A DNA stretch of 64,000 nucleotides from Pseudolabrys sp. FHR47 (GCF_005153485.1 NZ_CP039740.1:682001-746000); one strand, 5' to 3'; shown: positions 1 through 8,714, counted from the first letter of the stretch. The notes: generated by a model from the letters alone, not told the origin. A program made the numbers and translations.

Positions 1-1097
1 AGATTCAGCGTCAGCACCAGCCCGAAATGTACCGGGTCGATGCCGACCTGATGGACCAGCGGCATGACGATCGGCACCGTCAGGATGATGGCCGCGGCGG
101 AATGCAGGAACATCCCGAGGATCAGGAAGAAGATGTTGAGCAGCAGCAGTACCATGTAGGGGTTGCTGGTCATGTTCACGATCGACTTCGCCAGACCCTG
201 CGGCAACTGGCTCTCGGTCAGGAATACGCCGATCAGCGCCGAGGCGGCGACGAGCAACATCACCACCGCCGTCTGCAGGGCCGAATCGACCAGCGCGCGA
301 TACAGCGACTTCCAATTGAGGTCGCGATAGATGACGAGCGAGATGAACAAGGCCGCGAGCACCGCGACGGCGGCGCCTTCGGTCGCGGTGACGAAGCCGC
401 CGAAAATGCCGCCCAGGATGATGACCGGCAGCGACAGCGCCCATGCTGCTTCTTTGGTTGCCTGAATCAGCCGACTCATGGCGAAGCGTTGCTCGACCGG
501 GAAGTTGTTCTTGCGCGCGTAGTAGTAGCTCATTGCCATCAGGGCGAGGCCGCCGAGCGCGCCCGGAATGAAGCCGGCAACGAACATTTTCACCACGGAT
601 TCTTCGGCCATCGCGGCGTAGAGAATCATTGGGATCGACGGCGGGATGATGATGGCGAGGCTCGATGCCGACGAGGTGATGGCGGCGGCGAATTCCTTGG
701 AGTAGCCGCGCGACTTCATGGCTGGAATGAGCAGCGTGCCCAGCGCGGCGACGCCGGCCACGGCCGAACCGGAAATCTCGGCGAAGAACATCGACGAGCC
801 GACCGTGACCATGGCGAGACCGCCGCGGATGAATCCCAGCATGGCGGTGGCCAGATTGATCAGGCGGCGTGAGATGGTCGAGGCGTTCATGATGCCGCCG
901 GCCAAAACGAACAACGGTACGGCCAGCAGCGGGAAGTTGGTGGCGCCTTCGAACATCACCAGCGCTACGTTCGGCAGCATATGCGAGCCCTGGATGATCC
1001 AGATCGCGACGACAGCAACCACGCCAAGGGCGACTGCGACCGGCACGTTGAGCAGCACCAGCGCGAACATTCCGACAAGCATGAGACCGATTGTCAT
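1..1097 (-). CDS. dctM: TRAP transporter large permease (DctM), 3' end cut by window edge
   Basis: Membrane translocation subunit of a TRAP transporter, which imports an organic acid handed over by a periplasmic DctP protein using an ion gradient. The 365 visible residues are almost wholly hydrophobic. They contain the family-typical stretch FAEISGSAVAGVAALG at residues 105-120 and PPSIPMILY at 152-160. About 60 C-terminal residues of a usual ~425 lie outside the window. The ATG at 1097 overlaps the stop of the small permease gene (ATGA), so the two are translationally coupled. Family assignment is firm. The substrate cannot be told from sequence. Confidence 0.93.
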   Translation of the reverse strand, partial: MTIGLMLVGMFALVLLNVPVAVALGVVAVVAIWIIQGSHMLPNVALVMFEGATNFPLLAVPLFVLAGGIMNASTISRRLINLATAMLGFIRGGLAMVTVGSSMFFAEISGSAVAGVAALGTLLIPAMKSRGYSKEFAAAITSSASSLAIIIPPSIPMILYAAMAEESVVKMFVAGFIPGALGGLALMAMSYYYARKNNFPVEQRFAMSRLIQATKEAAWALSLPVIILGGIFGGFVTATEGAAVAVLAALFISLVIYRDLNWKSLYRALVDSALQTAVVMLLVAASALIGVFLTESQLPQGLAKSIVNMTSNPYMVLLLLNIFFLILGMFLHSAAAIILTVPIVMPLVHQVGIDPVHFGLVLTLN

Positions 1098-1648
1098 GGC
1101 GTGCGCACCGGATTGGCTTCAGCCGTATCGAGCCCGGCCGATTCGAGAGCTTCTTTGACCTCGTGGTCGATCAACGGTCCGCGTCTGGCTTCGCGCAGCA
1201 GGCCCGGCAGCTTGACGAGCTCGGCAATCACGAAAAGCAGCGAGGTGATTGGAATGACGGATTGAGTCACCTGCAGGGAGACTTCCGGGATCGACACCAG
1301 CGTGTCGCCCTTCAATATCTGGACGACCTGGAGGCCCATATAGGCGAGAAGTCCGAAGAAAAAGATTGTGACTGTCGACGAGAAAAAAGTCGCGGCGACA
1401 CGCCAGTTAGCCGGCATCGCATTGACGAGGCCCGGAAAGCCGATATGCGCGCCGCGCAAGGCCGCCAGCGCGCCGCCATAGTAGGTGAGCCAGCAGAGCG
1501 AAATGGCCGCTACTTCGTCGTACCAGACCAGCGAATGGCCGGCCCAACGAAAAATAAATCCAGCAACGATGATCAGGGTCACGATCGTCATCATCGCAGC
1601 GGCGATGACTTCCAGCGCGCGATCGTACCAACGTTGAAACGCGTCCAT
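1094..1648 (-). CDS. dctQ: TRAP transporter small permease (DctQ)
   Basis: Small integral membrane subunit of the same TRAP transporter; it pairs with the large permease. It has 184 residues, the usual size, with four hydrophobic segments and the WYDEVA motif after the first helix (residues 42-47), typical of DctQ. The gene follows dctP after an 86-bp gap that contains a strong hairpin (1697-1723), and its stop overlaps the dctM start. Confidence 0.92.
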   Translation of the reverse strand: MDAFQRWYDRALEVIAAAMMTIVTLIIVAGFIFRWAGHSLVWYDEVAAISLCWLTYYGGALAALRGAHIGFPGLVNAMPANWRVAATFFSSTVTIFFFGLLAYMGLQVVQILKGDTLVSIPEVSLQVTQSVIPITSLLFVIAELVKLPGLLREARRGPLIDHEVKEALESAGLDTAEANPVRTP

Positions 1649-1696
1649 GAATTTCGGCCGTCAATTTCGGGAGATGTCAGGTCGACGGAAATCGAT

Positions 1697-1723
1697 GAGC
1701 CGGGCCCGCTTGGGGCCCGGCTC
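1697..1723. repeat. Perfect 11-bp stem hairpin between dctP and dctQ
   Basis: Left arm GAGCCGGGCCC (1697-1707), loop of five bases, right arm GGGCCCGGCTC (1713-1723). It starts 12 bp downstream of the dctP stop in the leftward transcript and is not followed by a T-run. It therefore looks more like an attenuator or an mRNA 3'-end protector than a full terminator. Its position after the binding-protein gene is matched in two other transporter operons of this window. Confidence 0.75.
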
Positions 1724-1734
1724 GTTCTATACCG

Positions 1735-2730
1735 TCAGGAGCCCTTGGCGAGGCCGAGCGACTTGTCGATCAGTTCTTTGCCGGTGGGCACTTCCTTGGC
1801 GAACTCGTCGTAGATTGCCTTCGAGGCGGCGACGAAGGCCGGCTTGTCGGCCTCGTTCACCTGGATGCCGGAAGCCTTCATCTTGTCGATCAGTTCGCCG
1901 TCGAGCTTGGCGGCCAGCTTAAGAATCTCCGGCTCGATCGCGACTGCCGTGTTCTTGAGAATCTTCTGGACGTCGGCCGGCAGCCGGGACCACGAGGCGC
2001 CACCGGTCAGATAGGCCGGCGTGTAGACGTGGCCGGTCAGCGACAGATACTTCTGCACTTCCTGGAACTTCTGCGAGTAGATCTGCGTCAGCGGATTTTC
2101 CTGGCCGTCCATCACACCCGTCTGCAGCGCGACGAAGACCTCCTTGAGCTCCATCGGCGATGGGCTCGCGCCATAGGCCTTGAACATCTTCACGCGCCAG
2201 ACGCCGCCCGGCACGCGCAGCTTCACGCCTTCGAGGTCGGCGGGCTTGACGATCGGCCGCTTGTTGTTGGTGATCTCGCGATAGCCGTTCTCCCACACGC
2301 CGAGGATACGGTAGCCGGCCTTCTCAGCGACCGGCCCGAGAATGGGGTGGGTCACGTTCTTGGCGATGCGCGCCGCGTGATCGCGGTTTTGCACAAGATA
2401 GGGCATTTCGAAGACGCCGAATTCCGGCGCCACTGACGTCATCACGGTCGAGACCAGCGCGAGGTCGACGGTGCCGAGCTTGAGCTTCTTCAGAAGTTCC
2501 GTGTCGCCGCCGAGCTGGCTCGAGCCGTAGACCACGAGCTTGGCCTTGTCGCCGAGTTGGGCATTGACCTTGGCGGCATAGAGGTCCGCCGATTGGGCGA
2601 ACAGGGAACCGGGCGCGCCGACATGGCCCAGCTTGATCTCGGTCTGCGCCGAAGCGGCGCTCGCCATCAGAGTGACGGCGGCGACGGCGGACAGCGAAGC
2701 TTTGACGAGCGAACGCGATAGTTTCGACAT
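1735..2730 (-). CDS. dctP: TRAP transporter solute-binding protein (DctP)
   Basis: Periplasmic solute receptor of the TRAP system. The chosen ATG at 2730 gives 331 residues beginning with a signal peptide (SRSLVKASLSAVAAVTLMAS, cleavage near ASAQ) and is preceded by GGGAGGAT. The upstream in-frame ATG at 2859 would add a non-signal extension. The mature part starts TEIKLGHVG, the usual DctP opening. It keeps LRVPGG near residue 166, where the family arginine binds the ligand carboxylate. Gene order P-Q-M is canonical. A C4-dicarboxylate or other organic acid ligand is likely but undetermined. Confidence 0.93.
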   Translation of the reverse strand: MSKLSRSLVKASLSAVAAVTLMASAASAQTEIKLGHVGAPGSLFAQSADLYAAKVNAQLGDKAKLVVYGSSQLGGDTELLKKLKLGTVDLALVSTVMTSVAPEFGVFEMPYLVQNRDHAARIAKNVTHPILGPVAEKAGYRILGVWENGYREITNNKRPIVKPADLEGVKLRVPGGVWRVKMFKAYGASPSPMELKEVFVALQTGVMDGQENPLTQIYSQKFQEVQKYLSLTGHVYTPAYLTGGASWSRLPADVQKILKNTAVAIEPEILKLAAKLDGELIDKMKASGIQVNEADKPAFVAASKAIYDEFAKEVPTGKELIDKSLGLAKGS

Positions 2731-2799
2731 GACGAAATCCTCCCGGTTGGGCCGCGGACCCGCAGTTTCAGCGGAGCGTTTTTTTGTTGGCGCCGGTAT

Positions 2800-2830
2800 C
2801 AATACAAATCGGCGCGCCCAATACAAGTCG
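2800..2830. promoter_or_regulatory. Two 12-bp direct repeats in the dctP / ABC-importer divergent promoter region
   Basis: CAATACAAATCG (2800-2811) and CAATACAAGTCG (2819-2830) match at 11 of 12 positions and are spaced 19 bp start to start, close to two helical turns. They lie in the 223-bp gap between the divergent dctP and NMT1-protein genes. This looks like an operator pair for one regulator, which is inference; no regulator gene is adjacent. Confidence 0.4.
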
Positions 2831-2953
2831 CAGCGGTTGTGCATGGCAAGGCGTCGCATGGGGCTTACCTTCGATGCTGCACCGCGCTATCTTTTCGCGC
2901 CCGAAGCCGAAGCGACATCAGCAACAACGTCGGAAAAGCAGAGACCCCACGCC

Positions 2954-3988
2954 ATGCGCCGCGCCTTGAGCCTTCTTTCCGCCCTCCTGATGATCGCGGC
3001 CGCGCTACCTGCCGCGGCGTCCTCGCCCGCCGCGCCGGCCAAGAAAGAGGGGCCGGAACTTCGCAAGGTGCGTTTCGGCACCAACTGGGTCGCCCAGGCC
3101 GAGCATGGCGGCTACTACCAGGCGCTCGCCGACGGCACCTATAAGAAGTACGGCCTCGACGTGGAGATCGTGCCTGGTGGGCCGAATGTGAACAACCGCA
3201 TCCTGCTGCCGGTGGGCAAGATCGACTTCTTCATGAGCGCGAACTCGCTGCAGAGCTTCGACGCCGTCGAGCAGAAGATTCCCACCATCGCCGTGGCGGC
3301 CTCGTTCCAGAAGGACCCACAGGTGCTGATCACGCATCCGGGCATGGCGAACACGCTGGACGACCTCAAGAACCTGACTTTGTTCGTGTCCAAGGAAGGC
3401 ATGGTGAGCTATTTTCAGTGGCTCAAGGCCGACTATGGCTTCACCGAGCGGAGCGTGAAGCCGTACACTTTCAATCCGCAGCCGTTCCTCGCCGACGAGA
3501 AGAGCGCGATGCAGGGTTATGTGACGTCGGAGCCCTACGCCATCGAGCAGCAGGGCAAGTTCAAACCCAAGATATTCCTGCTCGCCGACTACGGCTTCAA
3601 CAGCTACTCGACCCTGATCGAGACACGCACCGAACTGGTCGAGAAAGATCCGGACCTCGTACAGAAGTTCGTCGATGCCTCGGCGATCGGTTGGTACAAC
3701 TATCTCTATCACGACAACAAGGCGGCGAACGAGTTGATCAAGAAGCACAATCCGGAGATGACGGATGCGCTGTTGGCCAATTCGGTCGCCAAGATGAAGG
3801 AGTTCGGCATCGTCGATTCCGGCGATGCGCTCAAGCTCGGCATCGGCGCCATGACCGATGCACGCATGCACGCCTTCTACGACAAGATGGTACGCACCGG
3901 CGTGGTCAAGGCGGGCCTCGACTACAAGAAGGCCTATACCCTGAAGTTCGTGAACAAAGGCGTCGGCCTCAATCTGCGGCCGAAGTGA
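2954..3988 (+). CDS. NMT1/THI5-like ABC transporter substrate-binding protein
   Basis: Periplasmic binding protein of an ABC importer of the NitT/TauT/ThiY type. The ATG at 2954 gives 344 residues with a clear signal peptide (MRRALSLLSALLMIAAALP, cleavage near AAASS). The mature region has the family pattern FGTNWVAQAEHGGYYQA, then YGLDVEIVPGG and KIDFFMSAN, as in proteins that bind pyrimidine thiamin precursors, sulfonates or nitrate. The ATPase and permease genes follow. The ligand is not predictable from sequence. The longer upstream frame from 2633 runs through the divergent promoter and was not used. Confidence 0.88.
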   Translation: MRRALSLLSALLMIAAALPAAASSPAAPAKKEGPELRKVRFGTNWVAQAEHGGYYQALADGTYKKYGLDVEIVPGGPNVNNRILLPVGKIDFFMSANSLQSFDAVEQKIPTIAVAASFQKDPQVLITHPGMANTLDDLKNLTLFVSKEGMVSYFQWLKADYGFTERSVKPYTFNPQPFLADEKSAMQGYVTSEPYAIEQQGKFKPKIFLLADYGFNSYSTLIETRTELVEKDPDLVQKFVDASAIGWYNYLYHDNKAANELIKKHNPEMTDALLANSVAKMKEFGIVDSGDALKLGIGAMTDARMHAFYDKMVRTGVVKAGLDYKKAYTLKFVNKGVGLNLRPK

Positions 3989-3999
3989 CAACCCGGCAG

Positions 4000-4109
4000 T
4001 CATCGTCCGGCTTGGCCGGACGATCCAGTATTCCCGGACGCGTGGCTGATCGCATGCGGCTCATTCAAATGCGGACATGGCTGGGTCCCCGCCTTCGCGC
4101 GGACGACGG
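4000..4109. repeat. Bipartite palindromic repeat between binding-protein and ATPase genes
   Basis: First hairpin ATCGTCCGG-CTTGG-CCGGACGAT (4002-4024) followed by CCAG. After a spacer comes CTGG and a second, imperfect hairpin, GTCCCCGC...GCGCGGAC. It belongs to the same family as the elements at 14524, 16457, 19165, 34021, 35505 and 47188. It lies inside the ABC operon directly 3' of the binding-protein gene. Confidence 0.75.
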
Positions 4110-4118
4110 TGAGCGGCC

Positions 4119-4904
4119 TTGACAGTCGCCGAAACCACATCGCCCATCGTCTCGCTCCGTGACGTCGGCAAGGTCTTCGACAGCGGCACCATGGCTCTCG
4201 ACAGCCTCGATCTCGATGTGCGCGACGGCGAGTTCGTCTCTCTGCTCGGGCCTTCGGGCTGCGGCAAATCGACCGCTTTGCGCATCATCGCCGGCCTGAG
4301 CACACCGACGAGCGGCGTCATCGAATGGCCGTCGGACAGCGGCGGTAGCACAGCGACAGGCAATATCGGCTTCGTGTTCCAGGAGCCGACGCTGATGCCG
4401 TGGGCGAGCGTTACCGCCAATGTCGAATTGCCGCTGTCGCTGGCCCATGTCGATCCGATGAAAACAAAGGCCGCGGTTGCGACCGTGCTCGACCATGTGG
4501 GCTTGGCGGACTTCGCCGCGTCCTATCCGCGCGAACTGTCCGGCGGCATGAAGATGCGCGTTTCTATCGCGCGGGCGCTGGTCACAGAGCCGCGGCTGTT
4601 GCTGATGGACGAGCCCTTTGCCGCCCTCGACGAGATCACACGGTTCAAGCTCAATAATGAAGTCCTGTCGCTGTGGCGGGCCCGGCGGCAGACCGTGATC
4701 TTCGTGACCCACTCCGTTTTCGAGTCGGTGTTCCTGTCGCAGCGCATCGTGGTGATGACGCCGCGGCCCGGCCGGGTCTTCGCGGAGGTGGCGATCGATG
4801 CGCCGTATCCGCGCGACGATCGGTTCCGGACCTCGGCAGAATATGCCGGCTACTGCCGCAAGGTAGCCGAGGTTCTTGCCGCCGCCATGGAGGCCCAGCC
4901 ATGA
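4119..4904 (+). CDS. ABC transporter ATP-binding protein (NitT/TauT type)
   Basis: Cytoplasmic ATPase driving the importer encoded with it. It has 261 residues with Walker A GPSGCGKS (44-51), signature LSGGMKMR, Walker B LLLMDEPFAALDE and the switch histidine in FVTHS. The start is TTG at 4119 with GGTGAG about 6 bp upstream; no better ATG is in frame. Its stop overlaps the permease ATG (ATGA). The closest functional relatives are SsuB, TauB and ThiZ. Confidence 0.92.
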   Translation: MTVAETTSPIVSLRDVGKVFDSGTMALDSLDLDVRDGEFVSLLGPSGCGKSTALRIIAGLSTPTSGVIEWPSDSGGSTATGNIGFVFQEPTLMPWASVTANVELPLSLAHVDPMKTKAAVATVLDHVGLADFAASYPRELSGGMKMRVSIARALVTEPRLLLMDEPFAALDEITRFKLNNEVLSLWRARRQTVIFVTHSVFESVFLSQRIVVMTPRPGRVFAEVAIDAPYPRDDRFRTSAEYAGYCRKVAEVLAAAMEAQP

Positions 4905-5686
4905 GGGCCTCCGGCGTCGTACGGATCGCGCTGCCGATCCTGCTTCTTGCCATCGCCGTCGCGGTGTGGGACGCGGCGGTGCGCGCCTTCGCCATTCCGC
5001 CTTACATCTTGCCTGGCCCGGGGATTGTCGCGGAATCGTTGATCGGCGATCGTGGCCTGCTGTTCGGTTCGCTCCTGGTGACGTTGACGCTGGCGCTCGA
5101 GGGTTTCGCGCTCGCTGTCATCGGCGGCATCTTCTGGGCGACCGTCTTCAATCAATGGCGCCTGGTCGAATACTCGTTCTATCCATACGCCGTCGTGCTT
5201 CAGGTGACGCCGGTGGTCGCGATTGCGCCGCTGCTGCTGATCTACCTGCCGCAGCATCTCGCGGTGTTGGCCTGCGCGTGGATCGTCGCCTTCTTTCCGG
5301 TGCTGGCTAACACGACGCTCGGCCTGCGCTCGGTCGATCGCAACCTCGTCGCATTGTTTCAACTCTACAAGGCCTCGCGCTGGCAGGTGCTGATGCGGTT
5401 GAAGTTGCCGGCGGCGCTGCCGCAGATGCTCACCGGTCTGCGCATCGCCGGCGGCCTGTCGCTGATTGGTGCCGTGGTTGCCGAGATCGCCGCTGGTTCG
5501 GCCGGCGCCGGCTCGGGGCTCGCCTATCGCATCGCCGAGTCCGGCTATCGACTCAATATTCCGCGCATGTTCGCGGCGCTGCTCCTGCTGTCGCTGGCGG
5601 GCGTTGCCATCTATTTCGTGCTGTCGTCGCTGTCCCATCTCGTGCTGCGGCGCTGGCACGAAAGCGAAGTGGATGAGGAGCATTGA
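4901..5686 (+). CDS. ABC transporter permease (NitT/TauT type)
   Basis: Inner-membrane channel subunit of the same importer, 261 residues with about six hydrophobic helices. The cytoplasmic coupling (EAA-like) segment lies around ALFQLYKASRWQVLMRLKLP, before the last helices. The start at 4901 overlaps the ATPase stop. With the two upstream genes it makes a complete SBP-ATPase-permease importer. Confidence 0.92.
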   Translation: MRASGVVRIALPILLLAIAVAVWDAAVRAFAIPPYILPGPGIVAESLIGDRGLLFGSLLVTLTLALEGFALAVIGGIFWATVFNQWRLVEYSFYPYAVVLQVTPVVAIAPLLLIYLPQHLAVLACAWIVAFFPVLANTTLGLRSVDRNLVALFQLYKASRWQVLMRLKLPAALPQMLTGLRIAGGLSLIGAVVAEIAAGSAGAGSGLAYRIAESGYRLNIPRMFAALLLLSLAGVAIYFVLSSLSHLVLRRWHESEVDEEH

Positions 5687-7003
5687 TCACGTCATTCGCG
5701 CGATCATGCCGAGCAATGCCATGACGCCGATCACCTCGATCAGGCTGCGATGGAATCGGAAGGTGAGGATCGCTGCGGTCACCGCAAGAAGGGCGATGCG
5801 TTGGTCGAGCGCCGCCGGATCGAAGGCATACCAGCGCAGGATGCCGGTGTGCCTTTCGGTGACGTCGCCGAACAGTACATGCAGCGCGAACCAGACCGAC
5901 AGGTTGAGGATGACGCCGACCACCGCGGCGGTGATGGCGGCGAGCGCGCCGGCCAGCTTCTTGTTGCCGCGCAGTTCCTCGATGAACGGCGCGCCGGCGA
6001 TGATCCACATGATTGACGGCACGAAGGTCACCCAGGTCGTCAGCACCGCGCCGGCGATGCCTGCGATCAGCGGCGTGAACGGCGCGGCGTCGCGGAATGC
6101 GGCAAGAAAGCCGACGAACTGCGTGACCAGGATCAGCGGGCCGGGCGTGGTTTCGGCTAGCCCCAGCGCATCGACCATTTCCGGCGCGGTGAGCCAGCCA
6201 TGGGTGTCGACGGCCTGCTGCGCCATATAGGCGAGCACCGCATAGGCACCGCCGAAGGTGACGACCGCGAGCTTGGAGAAGAACAGTCCGACCGACACCA
6301 GGACGTGATGCGGTCCGAGCGCGAGTGCGATGGCGAGGACCGGCAGCCACCATAAAGACAGCCCGGTGCCGACCGCGATCGCCATATGCCGCCAGCGGTC
6401 ATTGGCGGGCCGCGCCGCGATGTCACCTGTTGCAGCAACATCGCCCTGCCGTGCCGTGAGGAAGCCGATCAGCGCCGCGCCGATGACGATCAGCGGAAAT
6501 GGCAGGGCCAGAAAGAAGATGCCGACGAAGGCCGCTGCCGCAACCGCAACGAGCCAGGCCGATTTCAGCGCGCGTTTGCTGATGCGGATCAGCGCCTCGA
6601 CAACGATGACCAGCACCGCGGCCTTGATGCCGTAAAGCGCCCCGTCGACGAGCCCGATGCCGCGGCCATAGGCATAGAGCAGGCTCAGGCCCAGCATGAC
6701 GAAGGCGCCGGGCAGCACGAACAGGATGCCCGCTGCGAGCCCGCCGCGCAGGCCGTGCATCAGCCAGCCGATATAGGTGGCGAGCTGCTGCGCTTCGGGT
6801 CCCGGCAGCAGCATGCAGAAGTTCAGCGCATGCAGGAAGCGCGACTCCGGGAGCCATTTCTTCTCGTCGACGACAACGCGATGCATCATCGCGATCTGGC
6901 CGGCCGGCCCGCCGAACGACAGGCAGCCAATCTTGAACCAGATTTTCACCGCCTCGCCGAAGGTCGGCTTCGGCGAGGTTTGTTCTGTTACGTCCATGGT
7001 CAT
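5687..7003 (-). CDS. chrA: Chromate efflux transporter ChrA
   Basis: Integral membrane protein of the CHR family that exports chromate and related oxyanions. It has 438 residues from ATG 7003 (a second ATG lies at 6997), with AAGGCGGC upstream, and two homologous CHR domains (about 15-190 and 245-430). The first contains the family motif FGGPAGQIAMMH and the second GGAYAVLAYM and TPGPL. It overlaps the end of the rhodanese-ChrB gene by ATGA, so the two act together in chromate resistance. Confidence 0.93.
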   Translation of the reverse strand: MTMDVTEQTSPKPTFGEAVKIWFKIGCLSFGGPAGQIAMMHRVVVDEKKWLPESRFLHALNFCMLLPGPEAQQLATYIGWLMHGLRGGLAAGILFVLPGAFVMLGLSLLYAYGRGIGLVDGALYGIKAAVLVIVVEALIRISKRALKSAWLVAVAAAAFVGIFFLALPFPLIVIGAALIGFLTARQGDVAATGDIAARPANDRWRHMAIAVGTGLSLWWLPVLAIALALGPHHVLVSVGLFFSKLAVVTFGGAYAVLAYMAQQAVDTHGWLTAPEMVDALGLAETTPGPLILVTQFVGFLAAFRDAAPFTPLIAGIAGAVLTTWVTFVPSIMWIIAGAPFIEELRGNKKLAGALAAITAAVVGVILNLSVWFALHVLFGDVTERHTGILRWYAFDPAALDQRIALLAVTAAILTFRFHRSLIEVIGVMALLGMIARMT

Positions 7004-7836
7004 GCCGCCTTGCCTGCTTGGGTGCTTGGCCAATTGTGCTTCTCGTCGGCGGCAAAGCGCGCCCATGCGAACAAGCCATCATACATGGCGAAGCCCTGCC
7101 GCAGGAGTCCATGGTCGTCATCGCCGGCGAGTGCCGACAGGCCGAGCGATATGGCGTGCAGGCCGCCCGCTTCGGGCGCAAGGTCGTGTCGCGCCGTGTC
7201 GGCGCCACGCACGATGGTCGCGACCCGCGCCAGCGTCGGTTCATCGGCGAGCCCGAACATCGCGAGCAGCGTGTCGAAACTGCAGGTGTCGCCGACATGC
7301 GAGATTTCGACGCCGGCGATGTCGAACGGGATGGCGCCGAAATTGGTCGCGGCGTCGGCGACGTAAGGCGGATCGACGAAGACGAACTTCGCCTCGGGAT
7401 CGATGAAGCGCCGGATCAGCCACGGGCAGGCGATGCGGTCGATCTTCGGGTGACGTCGCGTCACCCAGAGCGACGGCCGCTTCGGCATCAGCCGGTCGAC
7501 GGTGGCGCGGTCGACCAAAGGCAGGCCGGCATCGGTCCAGGCACCCTGGCCGCCGGCGAGTTGCGCGGCATTGTAGCCTTGCCCGCGCAGTTCACTGACG
7601 ATGACCTGGCTTAATTCCTTGCCGAGCTTGCAGGTGATGACAATAGGGCGGGCGCGGTCGAGCGTGCCGATCCAGCCGGGAAGGTCGGTTGGTTCGCGCC
7701 AGATCGAGCCCGGAATGAGACCGGGCACGGTTTCGTAAATGTCGCGGCGGCGCACGTCGATGATCTGCGGCGCATGCGGCGTCGCCATCGAATGCCAGAG
7801 GTTCTGGGGAGAGATTGCAAAATCGAGAGCAAGCAT
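7000..7836 (-). CDS. chrB: Rhodanese/ChrB-domain protein (sulfurtransferase/chromate resistance protein)
   Basis: Fusion protein of 278 residues. Residues about 20-110 form a rhodanese domain with the candidate active-site cysteine at 69 (VITCKLGKE). From about 120 onward is a ChrB domain (LWVTRRHPKIDRIACPWLI). ChrB proteins are needed for full chromate resistance beside ChrA and in some bacteria act as chromate sensors. The rhodanese part may supply thiol chemistry, which is inference. A GGAGG site precedes ATG 7836. It is first gene of the chrB-chrA operon. Confidence 0.88.
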   Translation of the reverse strand: MLALDFAISPQNLWHSMATPHAPQIIDVRRRDIYETVPGLIPGSIWREPTDLPGWIGTLDRARPIVITCKLGKELSQVIVSELRGQGYNAAQLAGGQGAWTDAGLPLVDRATVDRLMPKRPSLWVTRRHPKIDRIACPWLIRRFIDPEAKFVFVDPPYVADAATNFGAIPFDIAGVEISHVGDTCSFDTLLAMFGLADEPTLARVATIVRGADTARHDLAPEAGGLHAISLGLSALAGDDDHGLLRQGFAMYDGLFAWARFAADEKHNWPSTQAGKAA

Positions 7837-7870
7837 GGGCTTCCTCCAAGAAAGAAGGAAGCGGTGCTTG

Positions 7871-7914
7871 GGCTCTTTTGCTCAAAGCGTGATGTGCTTT
7901 TAGCGAAAAGAGCC
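7871..7914. promoter_or_regulatory. Long imperfect palindrome upstream of chrB
   Basis: GGCTCTTTTGCTCAAAGC (7871-7888) faces GCTTTTAGCGAAAAGAGCC (7896-7914) with one bulge and one mismatch. It lies 35 bp before the chrB start on the leader side. It could be an operator, a leader hairpin or a stray dispersed repeat; nothing else in the 152-bp gap stands out. Confidence 0.45.
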
Positions 7915-7988
7915 TGAAGCGCGGGGCGACCGCCGTTGGCCCCACTGATGCATAACTAGCGCAGCACCGTTATGAATTCAAGACGGCT

Positions 7989-8714
7989 TCAGCCGAACAC
8001 CAGAACAAGGCCGGACAGCATCAGCAGGACCAGCACCACCTTGCGGAAGGTGTCCTCGTTGAGATGACCATAGAGCTTGAGCCCGACCCACAGTCCGGCG
8101 CCCAGCGCAGGCAGGCCGTAGAGATAGACGCGCATCAGGTCGAACGTCACCGTGCCATTGGCGGTGAGCGAGATGGCAGTCAGCACGAAGGCGGCCAGGA
8201 TCACTGGCTGAAACACGGCGCGCTGCTCGTCCTTGCGCAAGCCACGCAATTGGCACCAGATGGTGATGACCGGTCCGGTCAGCCCCGTCATGCCGCCGAG
8301 AATGCCGTTGACAAATCCGACCGTGACGTCCGCCGGCAGTGACGGCTTGACGCTGTGAACATGCGGCCGGATCAGGAAGTAACTCGAATAGGCGATCAGC
8401 AGCACGCCCACGCCGTCGCGCACGAAATCCGGCTTGATGTAGCCGAGCAGTACGGCACCGATCGGCACGCCGAACAGGCCGCCGCCGATGAACGGTGCCA
8501 GGGTGCGCAGGTTCAAGGCGTGGCGCATCTTCCAGATGCTGTAGCTCTGCACCAAAATGCCGTAGCCGCAGATCAATGCGGCGGTCTGCGCCGGGGTGAG
8601 GATGTGCAGCCAGACGCCTGAAACGACCAGCCCCATCGCGAAGCCGGCCAGTCCGTTGACCATGCCCCCGACGAAAGTCGACAGGACAAAAAGCGCGAGA
8701 ATCGGGCCATCCAT
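7989..8714 (-). CDS. Sulfite exporter TauE/SafE family permease
   Basis: Membrane protein of 241 residues from ATG 8714, with about eight hydrophobic helices and two repeated halves, each with a Gly-rich motif (FVGGMVNGLAGFAMG near the N-terminus; FVNGILGGMTGLTGPV in the middle). This is the TauE/SafE pattern for export of sulfite, sulfoacetate or similar anions. The alternative ATG at 8744 adds ten residues before the first helix. The transported anion is unknown; its location next to chrBA may be coincidence. Confidence 0.85.
   Translation of the reverse strand: MDGPILALFVLSTFVGGMVNGLAGFAMGLVVSGVWLHILTPAQTAALICGYGILVQSYSIWKMRHALNLRTLAPFIGGGLFGVPIGAVLLGYIKPDFVRDGVGVLLIAYSSYFLIRPHVHSVKPSLPADVTVGFVNGILGGMTGLTGPVITIWCQLRGLRKDEQRAVFQPVILAAFVLTAISLTANGTVTFDLMRVYLYGLPALGAGLWVGLKLYGHLNEDTFRKVVLVLLMLSGLVLVFG

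Noticed and set aside
27-872. Long rightward open frame of 281 codons
   Set aside because: It is the antisense shadow of dctM; the product is a low-complexity Asp/Arg/Gln-rich string, typical of reverse frames in high-G+C DNA.
2633-2953. Upstream extension of the NMT1-type binding protein
   Set aside because: It crosses the divergent promoter region; the signal peptide begins exactly at the ATG at 2954.
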